Of a stretch of DNA of 64,000 nt, positions 15,001-30,000 are shown piece after piece; the stretch's first letter is position 1, and each line of letters opens with the position of its first letter. The DNA comes from Litorivicinus sp. (GTDB taxonomy: Bacteria > Pseudomonadota > Gammaproteobacteria > Pseudomonadales > Litorivicinaceae). The stretch spans positions 494,634 to 558,633 of the forward strand of contig JAGYKJ010000005.1 in NCBI GenBank assembly GCA_018401755.1, given 5' to 3'. Below the pieces are notes generated by a model. The model saw only the letters and a program-made list of their open reading frames with translations, did not search any database and was not told where the DNA came from. The position numbers and the translations under genes are program-made.

Positions 15001-18000
15001 TCAGGACAACATCGTACAGACCCGCTGGTGTCGCAACCGACTCCTCAAGATCATCACCCCACCGGTTCAGGGTCACAATCAAGTTATCTGCCGTGATATT
15101 CACAGCACCGGCTGCGTCAAACGCGAGGTCCCCCTCGGCCTGCACCGCGTACACCGAGCCAATACCGGCCTGCGCACGTAATAAGACCGCGCCACCACCA
15201 TTGGTGAGGCTGGCACTTAAGCCACCGGCATCCACAACCCCAGTGACATTGCTCAATCCAATCCGCATGTCCGTGGTTTCGATACCATCCACGACATGCT
15301 CAACGGTTCGGAAGACCAATCCACCTTCCAGGGTGCCCAGACCATCAATCGCGAGGCGACCCGTCTCAACCACCACTTCCTGTAAACGGGATCCATCCTC
15401 AAAAGTAACAGCCGTTGTCGCACCGGAAATCCCTGCAGGCACATCGATATCGATCGCACGACCGAGGGTGTTAATCGACACCGAGCCTTCCGCACTGAGC
15501 TCAACTGCCCCACCAAAGCCCTGCAAATTGACGGCACCCGCAGCATAGAGGGCATAGCCTGCCGCACCCAAGCCGGCATCGGACTGTGATAACACCAAGC
15601 CCAGCTGCCCATCAGCCAACGCCAGACCCGCGGCTTCACCACCAATCACACCGTCAACGTTATTCGCACCAATCAACAAATAGGACGGTGCTTCAGCTAC
15701 CGCACGGGTGAGTCCCGCCACAATCCGCGGCGCCTCTGTTGCGGTCGTCACGACATAGTAGACACCTGAGTCAGCAGCCGTCCGGACCTGAACCGGAGCG
15801 TCCCCAAAGACCGTGTCGGACTCGCCAGACCGCTGCAAGGTCGACAGTTGGGTTTCAAGCCACACACGCCGTTCAACACCGGTGAGATCAGCGATGGATG
15901 TCGACGTCCATGATCCATTGCGAGTCCCCACTGGTGCGGAAGCTCACCGCATCCGCCAATCCATCGGGGAGGCGTAAATCGACCGTTTGTACATTCGCGA
16001 CACCCAAGGTCGGAATATTTTGCGCCGCGCGCTGACCGGTAAAGGTGATATCAAACCCGCGATCCACCCCAGCGACCGCGGTGACTGTGACATTTCCAGC
16101 GCCAATCCCCGCCATCGCAGCCAGCGCAGACTGCACCTCAGACGCCGTCGCTGATCCCATCAAGACAGACGACCACGCATCCCCGAGCGTCAAGACGGTC
16201 GCGGACTCTGCCAAGACCACGCGTTGCGTCTCCGAGGTTGTTGACCCCTCCACAGTCCGCGCCAGCGACACGGTTGGTGCCGTCTCCAAACGCGTCACTG
16301 TGCCCGTCATCACCGGCACATGACGACCCAAGGTGGCGCCACCAAAGGTCACTTCCCAACGATGATTACCGGCTGAGCCAATCAGACGAACCGACACATC
16401 GCCCCCATCGTTGGCAAACGACCCACTCGTCCGTGTAGCACCTAAAATCGCCGTGCGAACAGCGTCTGCGTCGGCCGCGAAATCAATGGCAGCGGTCGTA
16501 TAGGCGTGCCCAAGTGCCGAGAACGCGAGGGTGTACTCACCGCGCACATCGTCATCGTAAAGATCCACCACCTGCACCGTCCCGGTGGCATCCGCACCCG
16601 TGCTCAGCGCCGTCGATGACGCAGCAACTCGAATGGTGTTGGGAATGAGCGTGCCGTTTAACTCCGTGGTGAAAGCCGTGACCGACAAGGTCGGTGTGAC
16701 AACACGATCTGACAAGGTGACGAAGAATCCTTGGCGAGTCACCCCTGGCGACTCCGTATCAAAGCTCACCTGAGCGCGGCCACGACCCAAGAGGGTATCC
16801 AAGGCTGTCTGGATCGCGGCGGTCTGGCGCGTCGGGTCAGCAATATACCGAATCGCTTGGGTGGTCTGTCCACCCACGGTCAGGGTGAACTTTGCCCCTG
16901 AGATATTCGAGCCTTTCGGTGCCAGCGAGAGATAATGACGGGTTTGCGAGGCAGCCCGCGCCGGCGCAATGACGGTAATGGAGCCCCAATCTGTCTTCTC
17001 AGACGGATCTTGCGGTGGCGTCACGGTCAACCCATCGACCAAACGGCCGGCAAGCGCTCCAACCAACTGAATCACAAACCCTGCTTCGCGACTGCCGGTA
17101 ACGTCCACATTGCCTGAGCCAAAGAGCAGCGACAGGCCAGTGCTCAACCGCGTCGCCAGCAGGGCATCAGAGACCGGCACACCCCCGGCGGTGGTATCGA
17201 TCGTGGCGGTCCCAGAGCCGTATTGGAAGGTATAGATCCCGTCACGATCCAATCGATCACCACGAGAATCCAATCCACTCATCACCAACCGATAGGCGGT
17301 CGCGGTGGTCTGGCCACCTTCAACACGGGTGGTAACAGTGGCCTCATCCGCAAACTCGCCGCGCGCTAAGACCGTCTCAGGCGTCACCGTCGGCGGCGCT
17401 TGTTTCGTGACGGCAAACTCTCCCGAGACAGCCGCAAAGCCAGCAATGCCTAACTCAAGATCGCCCAATAATTGGAAGTTACCGACTGGATCGAAGGAGG
17501 CGGCTAAATTTCCGGTGAAAGTCAGTCCTTCCACGCCTGTCACGGAGGCGGTCCCGAGCACGGTACCTGTCTTCCCGCCGTCCGCTGCAATAAAGAGGGT
17601 TCCTGCGCCATTGGAGAGCGCGACCTGCGCACCGTTTGCCGACAACCCAGCAAACACGTTACTCGCCACAATCTCCCAGGACGACCCACCCACTTCCGTG
17701 ACAACTTCCAGACCAAACTGGCCCGACAAGCGGGCAGGCCCAAACACCAAGGAGCCAGTCAGATCCAGCGCTAAACGCTCCCGATCACTGGCAAGGGTCA
17801 ATGTCCGTGTCTCGGTGACATCGATATCAAGCCCACCACCGGCAAGGGCTGAGAAGTCAAGGACAGGGGCACCATCGCCCATGAGCGAGCCATCACTCGC
17901 CAACTGGCGGTTAATCTCAAGCGACGCCGTGGTGACCTCGAGCTCAACCCCTGCTGCAATCGAGGCCCCACCCACTGCTGCGGTACCGGCGATCCAACGA

Positions 18001-21000
18001 CGCTCTAGGCCTGCGTCTTCGGAGGCGATGATCAGCGCCACGTCGGTCTCGCGTAAGGTCGCCTCGACCGGACCCGCTCCCAGCCCAGCTGCCAGATCCA
18101 CCCCGCCAATCAGCAGTTGATCGACAGTCACCGAGGATCCATCGGTCAGCGTCATCGACTGATCTTCGGTCATTTCCAAGGACAGATTGCCCGATGCAGA
18201 CACCACGCCCGCGATATCGAGGGCCATCTGACCACGCAAGCGCGTTTCATTGTCTTTCAAATCGAGCGAGTACGCGCCTTGGCCTGTCTCAACATCCTGA
18301 GCCAGGTCGTCACCCCAACGGTTGTACGCAACCGTCAGTGCGGTCGCATCCAAGGTGAGGCCAGGTACACCCACCACAGACACAGAACCGGTCGCTTCAA
18401 ACCCGTACTGCGTGGTCGAGGTCTGCGTAATATTGTTGCCAACCGTGGTGGTCCGCATCACCAAGGCACCGGCTCCATCGGCAAGCGTCACGCCCACCCC
18501 ACCAGGCGTCAGCGCGCCTGATGCCGAGGCCAAACCAATCGACAGATCATCCACGGTCGTTGTCACACGATCCACTGTGGTTTCGGTGCGCGTCTTCGTG
18601 ACCTTAAAGTCCGCAGAGAGTGTTCCCAAGCCATCGACGGTGAGATTTCCGTCGGCGATGGTCACCTCTTGGCGCAACAGCCCGTCCGTAAATGCAACCT
18701 GTCGGTCTGGCGTGGTCAAGCCGGTCTTCACGGTCCGATCCACGGCACGGCCTAAGGTATTGACCTCCACGGTTGCGGTCGCGGACATGGACAGTCCAGC
18801 AAACCCACGGATCGCCGCCGTCCCCGTGGCATAGAGCGCATAACCTGGCTCGGGCGCAATCACGCCCGGCTCAGAAGACACTGCATCGGAAATCAATAAG
18901 CCAAAGCCTGCGTCTTCAATGATCAAGCCCGCATTCGCTTGCCCGATCACTGCGTCAATATTGGCGGCCCCAATCTCAAGATACGATTCTGGAAGTTCGA
19001 CCGCAGCCGCGACACGCACCGTCAGACCTGGCAAGGTCTTTCCAGCAAGCGCCTCGGTACCGACCAAGGCATAACGTCCATCACCTAAGTGTGTGACGGA
19101 CAGGTTCCCAGACCCAATGCCAGGCAAGCGCTGCAGACTGGACTGCAAGGTGGCCGCAAAGGCGGCCGCAGTCTGCCCGTCGCGCGTGATCGTCACTTGC
19201 CGCGTGGTCTCCGCAGTCAGCGTCACCTCAACAAGGTCAGCCAGCGCCTCATCTGCCAATCCAATATCCAGCACAGGGACAGACACGACCGTGATCGCAT
19301 CCACATTCCGGTTTGCGAGATCGTCCACAAAGGCCACACGGAAGACCCCGTCGACCTCAGTCACTGCAACATTGTCAGCCCCAATCGAGGACAGACCTTC
19401 CAAGGCCGCTTCGATCGCTGTGGCAGTCAACCCATCGCGCGCAAGTGGCGCGGTTAAGACGCCACCCAGCCCGAGTTGCACCACACCGGATGCCGGCAGA
19501 TCGAGGGTCTGCACCTCTTGTGTGGTCGCACCTGTCGCCGTTTGCGTCAACACCACACTCGGTGCCGCGAGCGGATCAACAAGACCACGCATCACATCGA
19601 TGGTTTGCCCTACGGCAGATCCACCAAAGGTTGCCACCCACTGCTGTGCCGCACTGTCATAGGTGACGCTGACGGTCGCCCCAGTTGATGCAAAGGTCTG
19701 CCCTGTCGCTGTTTCCGAGGCCTCGAGCCAAGCGGCAATCGCCGAAGGAGCGGTGGTTGTATTGAAGTCAGAAAAATCAATCGCATCCGTGGTATAGCGG
19801 CCCGCCGCACCGGTCAACCCAGAGGTCACCGCAGTCAGCGTCGCGGTCGGCGCAGTAACTGTCGTAACAGTCCTGACCAAAGGATCCATGGCCACGCCGT
19901 CCGCGGCGCCACCAAAGGTGATTTCGTACTGCGTCCCCACCAAGGACACGCCAACCGTGACACCTGCGCCCGCGAGGGTCGTTGTTCCATTGGACGCCGC
20001 CAACAAGGCCGCCTCAAGGACGCCGTGATTGGCAGAAAACGCGATGTTACTCGCGGTATAGGTGGTTCCACCCAACTCGACCGACAGCGCAAACGAACCG
20101 GTCGCGGTGGTGGTGATCCGATCCAAGCGATGCACCGCACCGGTGGCCGCACTGACCGAGACACCTGTTCCCGTCGTGACACCGCTTAATCCATAGGTCA
20201 TGGCCACTGTTTGGCCACTATTCGCGACCGTTAAGGCGCCAAGGGCTGCGACATCCCCCTTGAACTTAATTCGATATTCCTGCGCGTTGGTCGGCGACGT
20301 CCGCTGCTCAACCCGAATCGCACTGGATTCCACAACCTTCACGATTGAGCCGGTACCAAACACCTTGGTGGTACTGGCCCCAGTGGAGACTAACTTAGCC
20401 AGTGCATCATGAATCTGGCGTGCCTGGGTGTCCTGGGCGTTGGTGAATTTCGCGACAGCAGTTTTCACCCCATTGGCGAAACTGAACGTCATTTGGTCAC
20501 TGTTACGGGTCGCACCTGCAGCCACGTTGATCAACAGGTCATAGGTATTGGTGACCGAGGCTTGGGTCGCTTGCGCCGTCACATTCGATTGATCACGCGC
20601 CGCTAAGGTGGAGGCCGGATCAATCGGCGGCACCATGGAGAGACCCGGCGTCGAGTCAGTCGCAATCGGCACAGCGCGACCTGCCCACTGCCCCACAAAG
20701 GTGGCACTAAACCCGGCGCTTCGACTTCCAGAGACCTCGACATTCCCACGACCGAAGAGCGTCTCAAGTCCAGTGGTCAGATTCGCGAGCACACCCGCAT
20801 CTGAGAGATGCACGCCCTGCAATGTCTGGGTCGCGACCGCCACTTCGCGACCGTCATAGGCAAAGGTGTAGACCCCTTCCCGGAAGCGGCTCTGCGTACT
20901 ATCCCAAGCCGTTAACTTCACGGTGGCATTGGTGACTGCCTGATAGTCAAAGCTGACTTGGTAACTGCCATCGACACCTGCTGGCATTAGATCCAAACGG

Positions 21001-24000
21001 TGGACAGCCCCGGTGCTTGAGGTGGCCTGGCTTGCCACATAGGTACTGCCAAAATCTGCGGTGATCGATGGATCGGCAGGCGGCGTCACGGTCAGACCAG
21101 TGACTGCGACACCGGCCTGAGACCCACCCAGGGTGACCGCAAATCCAGCGGTGCGATCCCCTGTGACGGTGACTGTGCCAAACCCAAAGAGTGCATTGAG
21201 TGCCGTCGTCAATCGACTCCGCCAAACGGCATCATCTGTGCCATCCAAGGTGACGCGCGCAGTCGAATTATTGTAGGCAAAGACATAGGCACCGGTCCGA
21301 ACTCGGTTGTCTTCAGACACGGCCAGGGTAAAGACACTGCCTGTCTTCAGACCGCCACGGGTCACCTCAGTCACTGTCGCTGCCGAGGTGTCAACCAGCG
21401 GCTGATTCACCCAAGTCGGCGAGGCAGAGGCTGCGGCCGTCTTCTTCACCGCAAATTCGCCGGACACATCCACAAAGCCGCCGACCGAGAGGTCGACTGC
21501 ACCGGCTAATTCAAGGTTGCCATCACTGTCAAACCGGGCCGCAAAGTCACCGTCCAGGGAGATCGCATCGACCCCAGTAATTTCCGCAGAGCCTGAGATC
21601 TCGCCACTGCGTTCATTCGCTCCATAGACCCCGGTGTCTGCATTTTTCCCAATCCACAGGGTGCCCTCACCCTCGAACAAACGTGCCTTCGCATCACCGG
21701 CCGTGACACCCACCTCAACGTCAGTCGCAACCACCTTCCAAGCGGTACTGGTGCCGCTTTGATCCAATGAGACAGTAAAGTCGCCCGCCATCTTGGCCGG
21801 CCCAAACTCCAATCCGCCATCCACTGCGACCACAAATTGCAACGAGTCCGGGGCGAGTGTTAATGACTGGCTCGGCGACAACGCCACAGGCAGGTTTTGA
21901 CTGGTGCTGGTGGTCCCGCCCCACTTGATGACAGGATCGGATGGATCCAGTGACAAGCCATCCTCTGTTAACGCACCGTTAATTGCCAAGGATGCGGACT
22001 GTATGTCAGCGGTGGCATAGCCCTGGAAGGCGGCGTCACCCACATCGGCGACTGTCGTCAACCACTGTCCGGGAACCATCCGACTTCACTGCTGATCACG
22101 ACTGCAAAGTCGGTGTCATACAACTCAGCACCAACAGTCCCAGTGCCAATCCGGGCACTGATGTTCTCACCGCCGATGATCAGCTGATCCAGACTCACAG
22201 ACGAACCATCCGTCAAGGTTCGGCTAATGCTTTGCGCTCCTGTCCGGCTCTCAATGAACAAATTTCCGGAAACGTCGAGAACACCAGCGATCGAGAGATC
22301 CATCTCGCCAGAGATACGGGTCTCATTATCGACAAGATTTAAGACGTAGTCCTCACCACCGGTGGGCACCACCAGATTGGAGATATTTCGGCCCAATCGG
22401 TTATACGAGACATTCAGCGCATTCGCGGTCAGGGTGACGTTCGGGATTCCGGCAAGTGCGACGTTGCCATTCATTTGCAGACCATAGCCACGGGTTGTCA
22501 CCCCAGCTTCGGTTTCGGTCTCCAAATAAATCGCACCACGACCGGCTGTCAGCGTCGCGCCCACACCACCTGGCGTGAGGTTGCCATTGACACCGGTCAA
22601 ACCAATTCGGGTCCGCTCAATGGTTGTCGTCCCGACAGTCTCAGATTCCGAGATGATCGCAAGCGCGCCAGACACAGATCCCAGCTCAGCGATCGTGACC
22701 GTGCCAGAGCTTATTTCGAGCGCGCGATAGGGGTTCGCACTGTCAAACTCCACGGCAATGGTCTGGCCACCCACCACGACGTCCTCATCCACCGCTTTGC
22801 CCATGGCATTAATCGCCACGCGTGCAGTGGCATTGAGACTGACACCTGCAAATCCAGCATTCAGTCCAGCGGTCCCCGAGCCAACCAAGGCATAGACGGA
22901 TTCCCCGAAACTATTTTGTTCGGCGACCAATCCAAGCCGGCCACTGGCCAAGGTGACGCCGCCGAAGTCAGCCGACACATTGTTCAGGCCGACTTTGAGT
23001 TTCTCAGTCGCACCCGTCCCAGTCTTCTCGACCGAAAAATCTCCGCTGACAGAGCCAAATCCATCCACATTGATGGCGACGCCGGTGCCACTGAGGGTCA
23101 GATCATTCCCACTGAAACTCGCGCTCAGGGTGCCCCCTAACGACAACCCACCTAGACCACTGATCTCAGCCACACCCGAGAGCGAACCACGCTTGCCCTG
23201 TGGACCGACATACAGATTTCCGGACCCACTGGTCAGCGCGACCCGGGCACCGGCTGCTTCCACGGCGACCTCAACGCTGGTTGCGCTGAGATTCCATTCT
23301 GGGTCTGTGCCATTGGTGGTCTTCAATAAATTAAAGGCGCCGGCGACGCGCGCAGGACCAAAATCGAGCCCCCCATCGATGGCGATTTGATAGCGCGCAT
23401 CGGCGAGATTGAGGGTGCCGGTCAGCGATGGATCACGGGCAGACAAGGCGACGGTCTTCGCATTCGCACCAGACCAATCGATGGCAGGCCCCGATCCGGA
23501 CAAGACCTCATTGATCGACAAGGTCGCGGAATTGACATACGCCAGCGATCCGCCCGCAATCGTCAACCCATCAATCGAGGCTGTTGCGGATAACCATTGG
23601 TTCGCTGGCGTGGTTTCATCCTCAGACAACACCAAGAGCAGGTCACCACCCGTCAAGGTGGCAAGTGACTGACCGCTTGCCTCAATGGCCAGACTGAGCC
23701 CCGATCCACCGACAATGGTTTGCTTCAAGGTCGTCCCAGACACCAGCCCAGATACGCCAGTGACCGCCTCAACAAAGAGCTCACCCTCGACCGTCAACCC
23801 ACCAATGCTGGCTTCCGCCACACCGCTGACCCGGGTCTCGTTATTGACCAAGTTCATGGTGTAACTGCCGCCACCCGTGGAGACTGTGACATCTTCCACT
23901 GCGGCACCCATCCGATTGACAGCCACTCGCATGTTGGTGGCTGTTAGAGCGACGCCAGAGCCCGTGACACCGACTGAGCCTTCAAGCTCCAACGCATACG

Positions 24001-27000
24001 TGCCTGCCTGGGTACCCGTCTTGTGCAATAAGATCGCACCCTGACCGTTCGTCAGTGAGGCTGTGAGTGCGCCTAGATTGAGTGAGGCCGACACATCACC
24101 CAAACCAATCTGTAGATCGGTCACTTGGGCACCAGACACCGTCTTAGTCTCAGATCGAACCGCCAGATCTGCTGTGACAGATCCCACGCCGGCCACAGTC
24201 AAGGTGCCATTGTCGATGGCCAACTCTTGGACGAGATTTGGGGAATCGAACTTAACCGCCACCCCATTGATGGTCTTATCAATCGAGCGACCTAAGGTAT
24301 TGATCCGCACACCTGCTGATGCAGCAAGCGTAATGCCTGTAAATCCATTGAGCGCCGCAGATCCATTGGCAACCAAGGCATATCCGCCTGCCGTCTCAGT
24401 CACGCCGGACACATACAGCCCCAGACTCGCGCCACTGACAGAGATCCCAGCACCCGATACACCGACGGTGGCGGACACCGCAGTCGCACCGACTAAAATA
24501 TTCCCATCGCTGTCTTTTTCGACGCTGATATTACCGGTCAGCGAACCAAACTCGCCCACATTAAGCTGAATACCCGTCCCCGCAAAGGTGAGCGCCGAAC
24601 CAGAGAAGCTGGTACTGAGATTCCCGCTAAACGACAGATCGCCCAGTCCCTCGACGATCGCGGTTCCGCTCAAACTGCCCGATGGACTGGCCCCAGTCGC
24701 GAACACCACAGAGCCCGTCACTGACTCAAGTCCGACATAGGCTCCACCTGCCCGGAATCCGAGAGACACCCCTTGGCTGGATCTGTCACTACCGACCAGG
24801 CATCGGCAGTCGCGTCGTAAGACACCGTAAAGGCACCAGACAGCCGTGCACCACCCACCTCCAAGACCGCATCAATCGGCATCACGAAGGTGTGATCATC
24901 CATCGCAAAGGTGGTGATCTCGGTCGGCGTCAACGCAATCGCTAAGGGGGCAGCATCCCAGTCAATGACCGTATCGGTCGCCGCCGCAAAGGTGCCCCCA
25001 CTGAGCGCCCGGTTGATCTGAATTTCAGCGGAGTTGATCCGTGCAAGCTGATTCCCAGCGATCGAGGCACCACCCAGACTGCCCTGCAAGGTGAGCCATT
25101 GTTTGGTGTTATCGGCGCGACTGGTTGCCAAGACCATCGCCACATCGACATCGGTTAAGCTCAGTGCTGCGCCATCGGGTCCCATCTCAATCGAGATATC
25201 TTGTCCACCCAGAATCAACTGATCGGTCGCGACTGTGGTGCCGTCTTCTAACACCACCGTTTGATCTTCGCGATTCTCAATAAAGAGTTGGCCCGAGATC
25301 TCAAGCGCGCCCGCTACCGTGGCCGTCATCTGACCCGACAATCGGGTTTCGTTATCAATCAGATCGAGTTGGAACACATCCGATGGCGTCTCGACGTCCA
25401 TCGCAAGATCAGCACCCCAACGGTTGTAGCCAACCCGAAGATCCGTCGCCGTTAACGCGATGCCAGTGCCACTGGCCCCGGCCGTAATGCTGATATTGCC
25501 GCCGGCTTCCACTGCATAACGCGTGGTGACCGCCCCCGCTGCGGTCTGCTCATGGCGCAAGACGATGCCTGCCGTGCCCGCTGATAACTCTGCCTCGGCA
25601 CCACCGAGCGTCAGTTCCCCCTCTGCATTGATTACACCAATGCGCACATCGGTTGTCGTGATCCCAGAGGCCTCGGACTGCGTGGTAATCAGCTTGAGAT
25701 CACCCCCCAAGGTCCCCAAGCCTGCCACTGTGAGGTTGCCATTGGTGATGGTGAGTTCAGACCGCGCGAGACCATCTGCAAAGGTCACCGTCTTGGACGT
25801 CGAGACACCAGTCGGTACGGTCACCGAGATTGCCTGACCCATGGCGTTTACTGCGAGCGAAGCTGACGCACTTAAGCTCACATCCCCGCCAAAGCCCGTC
25901 AATCCAGCGGTCCCTGAGGCATTGAGTGCATAGGCAATGTCGCCGTCTTCCGTCTCTGTGACCACCATGGCCAACTCGCCGCTGGCAAGGGTTGCGCCCG
26001 CGGCCGCACTGCCGATCGACGCAGACACATTGGTCGCCCCAATCAGGAGTTCTGACGCTTTGACCTGATCTTGTCGTGACAGTAAGAGTTCAAAAGACGG
26101 AATGGTCGCACCCGCCAGCGCACCGAGGACGGTCACATCCAAGCGATGCGTCGCCGCATTACGCCAACTCACCGCAATCGTCTCGGGCGCGACATCATTT
26201 GCGGTGGCTAACAAGGCCTGCACTGCATCAAGGACCGCATCATCGGTCAACACAGACAGATCAATATCCGCACTGAAATCATCATCGCCAGCGATGCGAT
26301 AGGCCAAGGCATCGGCGCGCGTACCGGCCAGCGACAAATCAAAACTCTGGACTTGATGCACCCGTAACTCAGGCACTGCACGATCCGCCCACACACCGGC
26401 GTAGTCGATCACATAGGTATTGGCCGCATCGCCAGCACGGACCGTGATTGCATCAGCACCGCCGATCCGATCCAAACTCACCAATGCAGCCTTCAGGGTC
26501 GCCGCATCCAGGCTTGCCGTCTCAACCAGCGCACTCACCTGATCCGACCCAGCAACGGACAACCGAACAACGGGACCCGCATCCGAGAAGTCCAACACCT
26601 GCCGGGCCTGCGTGGTGGTACCAAGGGCTTCAAGAACCAATTGTGCGTCCGGCGCCGACACCACCGAGGTGATCAATCCTTGCATCGTTGGCACATCTGT
26701 ATTCAGAAGTGCACCGCCAAAGGTCACCTGCCACGCGGCATCAGCCGTGCCTGTATCAATCAGCGCAACAGCCAGTGACGCGCCGGTCGAGAGCAAGCTC
26801 TCACCCGCGTCATTGGTCGATGCCAAGAGGGCTTCGCGGACCGTTGCCGCCGAGGCGTCAAAGGCTAACTGACGCGTGGTGTATTCCTGTCCACCAACTT
26901 GCACATACAACTCAAAGGTGCCGGTTGCGGTGCCGTCATACAACCGAATTGCCTGCACCGAGCCCTGCGCCTGAGCGCCAGTCACGAGCGCACGTTGGGT

Positions 27001-30000
27001 GACCGCCACATCCGCGCTCGATGCCACGGCAGTCAATACCGACTGTGGCTGACCGCCCGCAGGACCCGTCCAAGTAATGTCAAAAACGCGCCGCGCGCCG
27101 GTTGCCTCAGTTGCTAAATCGACGCGCGCTGCGCCGGCGCCAAAGCTGGCATTTAAGGCATCTTCAATTTGCTGCGCTTGATAGGCCAAGGACACACTGG
27201 ATTGCCCTTGACGGACGGTTTGCGTCGCAACCTGAATCCCCGGACTGGTGCTGTGTCCCACCAAGGTGGAAACCGACTGTCCTGCCAGCGCCCCCGGAAA
27301 TCAATCACATAATCAATGCTGTTGTGGCCGGTGTAGCCGGTCTGATAGCTGACGTTGACGTTCCCGACGCCCACCACTGCCTCAAGCGCAGATTTGAGCT
27401 GCGCGGTGTGATAGGTGGGGTCCGCGGAATACCGAATTTTCTGAGTCGCGACCCCGTCGAGCGTGACCCAGAATTGGCCAGACGCCCGTGATGCCGCAGA
27501 CAACGTCAGAACCTGACGGGCATTCACGGCAGGCTGCGCATTCTCCAGGGTGATCGGATCCGTGCTGATGTCGCCACGGGAGAGCGTTAAGGTGCCTGCA
27601 TAGGCGCTGGATTCGAGGATCAACTGCTCTTTGGCGTTCACCGGGGCAGACGGTCTGGCGAGCGTCTCGATCACACCCCAGTCTTCACGATCTGCCTGAT
27701 CCGCAGGCTGCTCTACCCAAAGACCCGCCCCGCCCGCAACGGTCGCAACCGAAATCGCCCGTCCGTTTAAGACGTTCGCCAGCTGGATCACGAACCCAGA
27801 GGCACGATCACCGGTGACCACGACATTGCCCACACCGAGTCCAGAGAGGCGCTCGAGCGCCGTCTGAATGGCAGCGGCAAAGGCGGCATCTGAGATCGGA
27901 CGACCGTTTGCATCCAGCGAGGAGGCCACCTGGGTTTCACCCGCATACTGGAATCGATAGGCACCCTCGCGGGCAAGCCCGGTCGTTGCATCCGCCACCG
28001 TCAGGCGGAATCGAGACGCGGTCTTCTCGCCGCCGACAATCTGATCGTCTGAGACCGAGGCCGTGCCTGTGGTCGCGGTGGCAATGCTCGCCACTGGCAC
28101 CGCCATCAAGGCATCTTGCTTCACGACCGAGAAGGATCCGGCAAGATTGCCCACCCCACTTAAGCCAAGTTCAATGTCACCGGCCAGGGATACACTGTCA
28201 GTCGTGACGGTCGCGGTCATCGCACCGGTTGCGGTCACACCATCCACCCCAGTGATCGCGGCAACCCCAGCAATCGTGCCGGTCACAGCCGAGTCAGTGA
28301 CCGTGATCTCGCCGGTCAGGCTCGATAAGCTGGCTTCAGCGTCTCCCGCTTTGAGACGCAGCGCTGCCTCCATCGGGGCGATTTCCCAGCCACCAGTGAC
28401 TGCACTGACATGCACCAGACCGGACAAACTTGCACCAGAGACTTGCACGTCACCCTGTAATGCAAAGGTGAGAATCGGCCGCGATGACTCAAAGACAATT
28501 TGCTTCTCTTCACCCAAGACCTTGGCATAGGGTGTTTGCGACCAGTCAATGACCGCATCCGAGGGCGTCCCAAGACTACCGTCACTGTTGAGTGTCCGGT
28601 TAATCTCCAGCATCGCATAGTCAATATCCGCGGTAATTCCGGCTGCAAGGCTGGCCTCTTCCACAGTCGCCGACGCCGTCAACCAACGCCGCGGCGTAGT
28701 CCCTGAGGTTTCGACCGAGTAGGCGACCGCAACATCTACACCCGACATGGCCAGATCTGCGCCAGCGGACACCGTCGCCGCCATATCCAAGCCACTGATG
28801 ACCAGAGTGTCAACGACGGCCGGTGTGCTGACCGACACCACCTCATTGTCACTATTTAAACCGTACTGGATGGTGGAGACCGACTGGTTTCGGAGCGACT
28901 CGACCACCAGGGTCCCTTCCATCGCAAACACATCACCAATCGCAAGCGCACCCTGCCCAGTGAAGGCGGTGTAATCCTTACTTTGGTTGATCTCGACAAA
29001 CCCAGCACCGGTGGAGACCAACGTATTGACGGCAACACCAGCACGGTTGACCGAGACCGCCACATCCGACACCGAGAGGGACACACCGGAGAGCCCAGAC
29101 AGACTGGCTGAACCACCTGCTTGCAGCGCATACCGCGTGGTCGGCGTGCCACCCACTGTCTGACTGAAGACCATCAGGCCGGCGTAACCATCCGTAATCG
29201 CGAGCGTCGCTGGACCGACCGACAGGGATGCATTCGCCTGACTGATCCCGATGTTCAGTTGCTCGCGGGTTTTGACCCCCACTTTTTCGGTGACCTGGGT
29301 GATTTCCAGGTTTCCGCTGACAGATCCGATGTCGGCCACCGACAGGCTGGCACCCAGTAACCGCAATCTCTGAACTGCCCGCTCTTCATCCAACCGCATG
29401 GCAAAGGGGGTAGTGCCACCCACATCAATGTCTTCAGAGATCGCGCGGCCCAGCGTGTTGATTTCGATCATCGCATCTGTCGCGGTGGCGGTAATTGCGT
29501 CGCCCAAGTTCAGCGCGGCACGCCCTTCGGCGACCAATGCATAGCCTGCCTCACCCGCTGCATCACGCGACAACACCAAGCCAAGGTCAAGCGCACTGAC
29601 CGTCACTTGCGCGCCCGCCGGACCGATCACCGCAGACGCATCCTGCGCACCGATCAGTAGCCGCTCACCAAAGGCATCAAACTGTCGAGAGACACCGAAC
29701 TCACCGTCAATGGTCGCAAAACCATCGATCGCCAAGGATCCATCGAGCGTGACGGCGATCCCACCACTGATATCATTGAAGGCGACCGTTGCGGTGGCAT
29801 CCATGGCCAAGGGACCAATGCCACCAATCTCGACCGCACCGGTGAGTGTTCCGACACGCCGACGCTCCGCATCAATCCGCATCGTCCCGGACGCCTGGTT
29901 CACGCGGACAAACGCACCCCCAGCCGCCATCGCCCAACTGGCATCGGAAAATGCGAGATCAAAGAGATCATTGGTCCGGTCATAGGTCAGCGCAAAATGA

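Larger units (their letters stand above)
16210..28040 (-). repeat. B- and C-type modules inserted in three of the A-modules
   Basis: B-type units are about 95-115 residues with a GxYxFxY strand, a GNVxVTGxRxxGF core and an AGRxV end. They lie at about 27700-28040, 21070-21360, 20640-20925 and 16990-17330. C-type units share a YTTxxIxF strand and a core like WxVTFGGA, at about 26570-26960, 19800-20150 and 16210-16600. A shorter phrase of the type GIGAGNVTVTxV recurs between them. Positions are approximate because they were read by eye. I do not recognise a named domain family for either unit. Confidence 0.6.

Noticed and set aside
15888..15931. Programmed ribosomal frameshifting at the giant-gene junctions
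   Set aside because: The five sites share no slippery heptamer or downstream structure, and one shifts in the opposite sense to the others. Core genes nearby carry the same kind of indel.
17305..18120. Long plus-strand open frame (271 codons) inside the giant gene, one of several of 100-270 codons there
   Set aside because: It is the antisense of strongly repeated coding sequence, has no ribosome site and its translation is low-complexity Pro/Ser/Ala/Thr. It is a by-product of the codon use of the giant gene.
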